Positions 59,140-64,000 of a stretch of 64,000 bases of DNA are shown piece after piece. Numbering within the stretch: the first letter of the stretch is position 1; every line of letters begins with the position of its first letter. The stretch covers positions 772,001 to 836,000 of the forward strand of contig WPIO01000122.1 in assembly GCA_009760855.2 (NCBI GenBank), in the 5' to 3' direction. The notes below the pieces were generated by a model. That model had not been told where the DNA came from. It ran no database searches and worked only from the letters and a program-made list of their open reading frames with translations. A program made the position numbers and the translations under genes. Origin of the DNA: Cristatella mucedo. Its lineage: Eukaryota > Bryozoa > Phylactolaemata > Cristatellidae.

Positions 59140-61150
59140 TTCCGAAAAATTGGTTCGGATGCACGACTTGAAAAATAGAGGATGGTATACCCATTTGCCG
59201 GCCAATACTGTAAAGTCTGACTCCCCAGATATTAAGGGCTCAGCCGAAAGGTTTTCAGCCTTCTTTACTGACAAAATTGTGCACGTTTGTGCCTCCATTA
59301 AGTCCCCTCCGACTACAGCAATCGCTGTTCCTCAACCTGTAACCTTCCTTAAAAGATTATCCGATGTTTCTGCATGCGATGTGGCTGCCTTAATAAGGTC
59401 CAGCAAAAAGAGCTCGTCTGCTGAAGACCCTATACCTTCATCTCTGTGGTCTTCACTGGCGGACCAGCTTAGCCCTGCCATAGCCCTGACTTTTAATGCT
59501 TCTTTGGGAAAAGGGGTCGTCCCCAAGTCCTTAAAATCGGCAATCGGTATACCCATTCCTAAAAAGCCTGGATTAGACACAGAGGTCCTAGCAAACTATC
59601 GTCCAGTTTCCCTTCTTCCGTTTTAATCAAAGATTCTTGAAAAAAACCGTTGCTAGGCAGCTAGTTGAACATATTGAAAATAATGGAATGTCAGAAGCAT
59701 TTCAATCAGGTTTCAAGAGGCAGCACTCTACTGAAACTGCTCTCCTACTTATTAACGATGACATTCTACGTGGCAACGACGACGGGAACGTCACTACCCT
59801 AGCTGGGCTACATATCTCTACAGCCTTTGACACCATTGTTCACGAAGTTCTGCTTGAACGATTAAGAACAACAATCGGTTTGGCAGACGAAGCACTGGCG
59901 TGGTTTAAATCAGACTTGTGTGATCGTGTTCAATCCGTGTCGTGTGGGGGTCAGGTCTCAGACACGAGAAGGGTCACCTGTGGAGTCCCTCAAGGGTCTG
60001 TACTCGGTCCCGTGCTGTTCTCCATTTATACACAACCTCTGTGTAAAGTGATAAGGGCCCATGAAATACGATATTACATCTATGCTGACGATACTCAGCT
60101 GTATTTGTCATTCAAACCGTCGGAAATCTGCTGCAGCAACTGGGAAACTGAATTCTTGCCTTGACGATATTCGATCCTGGATGGCGGCAAACTCCCGGAA
60201 ATTAAATGATGATACAACGAATTGCTGTTCATAGGACACCCTAAGCCTGCGCCTGGATTAAATGGCTTTGCTTTTCTACTAGTTGATGCTACTGTGCGAC
60301 CATCACTGCATGCTCGAAATTTAGGTGTCGTTTTTGACAGCTGACTTAATTTCAAAAGCTTCATCTAGAAGTCTGCTTCTACAGCTAGCCATCAAATCCA
60401 ATAACCTATCCAAGATTTTGAGTAGTCTGCCACAGTTGCTTGTAAAAATTTTAGCTAGCTCTTTAGTTCTGTATTGGCTTGATTGTTGTAATTTCCTTTT
60501 GGCTGGGCTGCCGAAGAAAACTTTTAGGCCACTGCAGCTGATTATGAATATGGCTGCAAGGCTAGTCTTCAAGTTCCAGTTTGTTTTATTTGTTGTTTGT
60601 TAGTTGTTTGAGCACGTGTCTCCTATGCTAAAAGAGCTAGGATGGCTGCCGGTTGAGCAACGGATACCGAGCAAAGTTCTTACGCTGACCCGGAAAGCCT
60701 GCCACGGCTTAGCTCCTTCATACCAAGCTGAACTGCTGCATCGGTTTCAGCCTGTTCGCGTCCTCAGGTCCGGTGTGGACAATAAATTAGCTGTCCCATT
60801 CCTCCTCTCAAACACCCTTAGTAACAGAAGCTTTAACTCTGCAGGTCCTAGACTGTGGAACTCGCTTCTACAATTCTTACACAACGACAACTACTCTCCT
60901 ACTGCCGACTATGGTACATCTTTTTCAGTGGTCCTGAGCTGCTACTTCTATGCTACCCACTACTTCAACTGCTCTCCTGACACTGCTACGCTTCCCACTT
61001 TTTCTTTGTTGCGTGAGACGAAGTCTGATGGCTACCGAATGCGTACCAAAAGCCGCTTAGGCTGTGAGTGCTATACAAGACTCTCCTGCGTAAGACCCAC
61101 ATGTTCTTTATGACTTTGTGCAGTTACAGACGGAGATACATGACATCACA
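59140..61150 (+). mobile_element. LINE-B copy, best preserved RT to 3' end
   Basis: Segments in order: 59,150-59,626 (ERFSAFFTDKIVHV ... VLANYRPVSLLPF), 59,637-60,164 (EAFQSGFKRQHSTETALL, CGVPQGSVLGPVLFSIYTQP, YIYADDTQLYLSFK), 60,325-60,603 (LPKKTFRPLQLIMNMAARLV) and 60,604-61,113 (KELGWLPVEQRI, GPRLWNSLLQFL). The catalytic Asp of motif A, present as LLDPSAAFDT in the 30.7-kb copy, is His here (GLHISTAFDT). A TTTGTT-type repeat with a stop interrupts the C-terminal frame near 60,590. The 3' end is GTTACAGACGGAGATACATG. It begins inside the region before RT, so it is 5' truncated. Confidence 0.87.
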
Positions 61151-61989
61151 TGAAATTAATCCCCAGAACTTGCCTCTATTCATTTAATTTGAGAGTCATG
61201 CGTAAGTTTAGGAAATAAGTGTATAAGTGTGAGTCTACTGATAGTTATTGTATAGCATTCGTCACGACGTAAGCTTTCTTTTAGCTGGGTGAAAAACATC
61301 TGGCAGCAAAAATGTCAATTGTCCAGTGATTTGACAATGAAACGCAGCAGTATAGTGCACGTCTATCTCTTCCACTTACAAGCAGCCATCAGATCTCTAT
61401 CCAATTTTATATCCTCAAGTCCTACAGTTATCAAAAATCAATCTTTGTTGGTGGTCATTAATTAGAATCTTAAAAAAATTCAGAAATTAAAATTTTTATC
61501 CTAAATGCAATTTAAGCCGGGTTAACTTCAGCTGAGGGGAATCCCACGTTCGAGGTATGAGCCCATTAACTGAACTTACCTTGCATAGTAACTTAATGTG
61601 ATATTAAGTCCTTAGAACACAGTCAGAGCAAACATGAGCGGATTTTGAAGAATTAAATTTTTCTGAGCTCGATCAGAGCTTAGGATTCCCCCACATTATC
61701 ATTGGGTACATTGATTGCCTGTTTTAAGAGTAAAAACCCGTTAGACTAAATAATGCAATACTGATTGTAGCTTTGATTATGAGACACTTTCTCATCATCA
61801 TCAGATCAGAAAACTGAACTATTCCAAGCCAGAACAGGAAGCCTGATCTCACGCTAACGCCACTGTACTCCAACTTTAAAGCTACAGCAAGATGTGGCTT
61901 TCAGAGTGACTGAGCAAAGCCCAGAGACAAAATCCTACTAACCCTGCGTCTCCGAGGCCTGAAAGACATCTCAAAGGTTTAAATAGTGA
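61151..61989. other. AT-rich sequence between LINE-B and a LINE-A tail, nothing seen
   Basis: No exon, SINE box or simple repeat of note was recognised on either strand. Confidence 0.5.
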
Positions 61990-62170
61990 GAATAATAATA
62001 ATCATTTGTATTGCACCCAGAAATACCAGAATAGTTTTCTAGGCACTTTAAAGATACTACATTAACAATATTATCGGTAGTAAAATCCAGAAGCACCAAG
62101 CACAGTGTAAGGAGGAATGTTCCCATAGAATACGATTCATAAAGACCTACTAAATGCTGCAATAAACAAG
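61990..62170 (-). mobile_element. Diverged LINE-A 3' end
   Basis: AATAATAATAATCATTTG, then TAGTTTTCTAGGCACTTTAA, AAGCACAGTGTAAGGAGG and CGATTCATAAAGACCTACTA follow the order of the LINE-A tail and UTR in minus orientation, with much divergence. Confidence 0.55.
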
Positions 62171-62254
62171 AATTTAAATGATACGTTCAAATAACCGCAT
62201 TGCCTGAAATTACATAGCATTCTCATTAGTAGAATGAGCCCCACAGGGAAACAA

Positions 62255-62257
<3 letters not shown>

Positions 62258-62334
<77 letters not shown>

Positions 62335-62343
62335 TTTATAGAT

Positions 62344-62385
<42 letters not shown>
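62258..62385. repeat. Two TA arrays forming the end of a SINE
   Basis: TA runs at 62,258-62,331 and 62,349-62,385 are separated by TGCCTTTATAGATATTGAA. The right array directly abuts the family 1 SINE tail. Confidence 0.95.
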
Positions 62386-62388
<3 letters not shown>

Positions 62389-62500
62389 CCTTTGGAGAAC
62401 TGAATCTCTACTCTTCACATATGCCATGTAGCTCGAGCCTACGACCTCGGCCATACCTTGTTCGGGGTGAGCACTTAACCACTGGGCCAAACAAGTGCAT
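62380..62500 (-). mobile_element. tRNA-headed SINE (family 1) with TA-repeat tail
   Basis: On the minus strand: GGCCCAGTGGTTAAGTGCTC (A box), GGCCGAGGTCGTAGGCTCGA (B-box region), CATATGTGAAGAGTAGAGAT and GTTCTCCAAAGGCACTATAT, then a long TA dinucleotide array at 62,258-62,385 as 3' terminal repeat. Confidence 0.75.
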
Positions 62501-62579
62501 TTGCTCAGCCACTTCACGAATAAGACAGGAAGAAAGACATTAGAAAAGATACGCAGAGATACGTACCGATTAGAATAGA

Positions 62580-62760
62580 GTAAGGGAGAGAGAGCGAGGG
62601 ATAAAGAGAAATCAATACATTAAAGCCAATTGATAGATAGAGAACTGAAAAGTACATAAAGAAACACAGATAGAGAGAGATACAGAGAGATACAGTGAGA
62701 GAGATAATGAGAGATAAGAAGAGAGAAAAAGAGAGAGAGACCGTGAGACAGGCTTGATAA
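62580..62760. repeat. Imperfect GA- and GATA-rich simple sequence
   Basis: Purine-rich GAGAGA, GATAGATAG and AGATACAGAGAG strings alternate over about 180 bp. Long Ser/Leu-rich frames on the minus strand here are artefacts of this composition. Confidence 0.85.
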
Positions 62761-63119
62761 AAGGTGTGGAAATATAGAACTTCGGAAGTAAAAAAGAGAA
62801 GATACCACAAAATATGCAGCAGGCATATCTAAAGACGGTAGTGAAGAGGTTAAATTATTTAAAATCTCTCGGGAGCCAGGGGGTGCATTATAAGGAAATT
62901 CTCACTTGGAGCACTATTGCAGTTGCACTCTCCGTAGGCGGATTCTTTACGGTACTATTGGGCTAGCTAGCCCTGATTCAGTGACAGCAAACTATTCCTA
63001 GATGAGGTAACATATAACACTCAGTAATGTCGATCGGCATTTAGCCGTTAAAGCTGCAGCGGCCATAACTATGTAGGAGAGCTGGTAACACCTGGTCCAG
63101 CACGTTAATTATACAGCTC

Positions 63120-64000
63120 AAGTCTTTGGCCATATTCTAGATCTCGTGATCACCAAAGATTTCCTTACCACTGACCTTTTGGTGCGCCCGCTGACCCTCT
63201 CAGATCAATGTTCGATCTCTTTTCTGTTCCTGCTCATTTGTACCAGCAGGGTAACATTGAACTTGTCAAGCGATGTAACTTACAAAGCATTGACATGGAC
63301 AAATTTTTGAAATCAGTTTTTGGTGCAGGTCTTCTTGATCTGCATTTAGACTCGACCGGCAGCCTCTATACCCTCGCTTCTGCAGTGAACATGACACTCA
63401 GGAACGCTCTTGACAAGCATGCTCCCGTTCATTCTATCCATATGCAGAGTCAAGGAGATTCCTTTCAATTTACAAAACCCTGCTAAAGATGCACTGGGTT
63501 AAGGACAGACTTGAACGTCGTTTCAATAAATCGGGGTCTGATGCAGATCTAGTCTGATTCACAGGCTTTCTTTGAGTTTACGTCCAAAAGTTTAAAATAG
63601 TCAGGGCATCTTTTTTCGCTCGAAAGCTGAATTCCTGCCAATCGGATCCTAAACAGGTTTAAAAGACAGTAAATACTTAAATGGCCAATGCTGAAAGGTC
63701 TGACTCCCTAGATATTAGGGGCTCAGGCAAACGTTGTTCAGCCTTCTTTAGTGAAAAAATTGTGCACATTCGTGCCTCCATAAAGCTCACTTCGACTAAA
63801 GCAAGTGCAGTTTGAAAATAGTACCTGTGACCTTCCTTCTAAGGGTTTCCGAGGTTCCTGCGTGCGATGTGGCTACCTTAATAAGTTCAAGCAAAAAAAC
63901 TTGTCTCCAGAAACCCCTATACTATCATCTCTGTGATATTCACTGGCAGACCAACTTAGCCTTTCCATAAGCCAGATTTTAAATGCTTCTTTGGGAAAAA
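63120..64000 (+). mobile_element. LINE-B copy running off the window
   Basis: It begins inside the endonuclease (GGCCATATTCTAGATCTCGT, then CTGACCCTCTCAGATCAATG, the LSDH-equivalent with His changed). It continues through 63,208-63,486 (VHSIHMQSQGDSFQFTKPC) and the pre-RT region (TTCAGCCTTCTTTAGTGAAA, ATCTCTGTGATATTCACTGG). The RT core lies beyond the window. Confidence 0.8.

Noticed and set aside
62514-62826. Long Ser/Leu-rich minus-strand frames that look like a signal or membrane protein
   Set aside because: They are translations of GA- and GATA-rich simple sequence; no other coding evidence.

Overview
This is a eukaryotic window, almost certainly from an invertebrate animal. It is mostly AT-rich and non-coding, it is crowded with decayed LINE and SINE retrotransposons, and the only convincing host coding sequence is a chain of short exons with canonical splice sites. 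The exons encode extracellular modules (laminin-like EGF, F-lectin/FTP, probable FN3) and a transmembrane helix, with phase 1-1 boundaries wherever a module is complete. That is the signature of metazoan exon shuffling. Linking FTP and EGF modules in one receptor recalls lophotrochozoans, but the taxon is not settled by what is here. No rRNA, true tRNA, CRISPR or prokaryotic operon is seen.

Host gene. On the minus strand, seven exons between 50,263 and 15,117 build a partial type I single-pass membrane protein, in transcription order: EGF-like (50,263-50,138), FTP N-half (43,199-42,957), FTP C-half (32,027-31,797), 8-Cys EGF-like (31,651-31,496), an unrecognised 119-residue module in one exon (22,561-22,205), probable FN3 C-half (18,018-17,865), and the membrane helix (15,225-15,117). 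The signal peptide, the FN3 N-half and the cytoplasmic domain were not found, so the signalling output is unknown. Linkage rests on strand, order and phase compatibility, not on transcript data.

Mobile DNA. Two LINE families of the CR1/L2-like kind dominate. LINE-A (many copies, mostly minus strand) ends in a conserved potential hairpin followed by an ATT-type microsatellite. LINE-B (mostly plus strand) has APE endonuclease and reverse-transcriptase segments at 28.6-31.3, 56.9-59.1, 59.1-61.1 and 63.1-64.0 kb, plus 3'-end scraps. At least two tRNA-headed SINE families occur, and one carries the LINE-A hairpin as its own tail. A decayed hAT transposase (24.8-26.5 kb, minus) lies inside the receptor gene. 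Several insertions are nested; one is only 56 bp long and consists of the LINE-A tail alone.

Other structure. The 11-kb intron that splits the FTP domain holds diffuse, diverged repeats of a short core, apparently in opposite orientations on either side of about 37 kb. At 52.9-55.6 kb a GC- and CpG-rich block with CCAAT and GC boxes stands out from its AT-rich surroundings and is the best candidate promoter region. The remaining stretches (0.6-2.5, 8.5-14.2, 15.2-22.2, 26.5-28.5, 43.5-45.3, 61.2-62.0 kb) are AT-rich and hold nothing else I can support.
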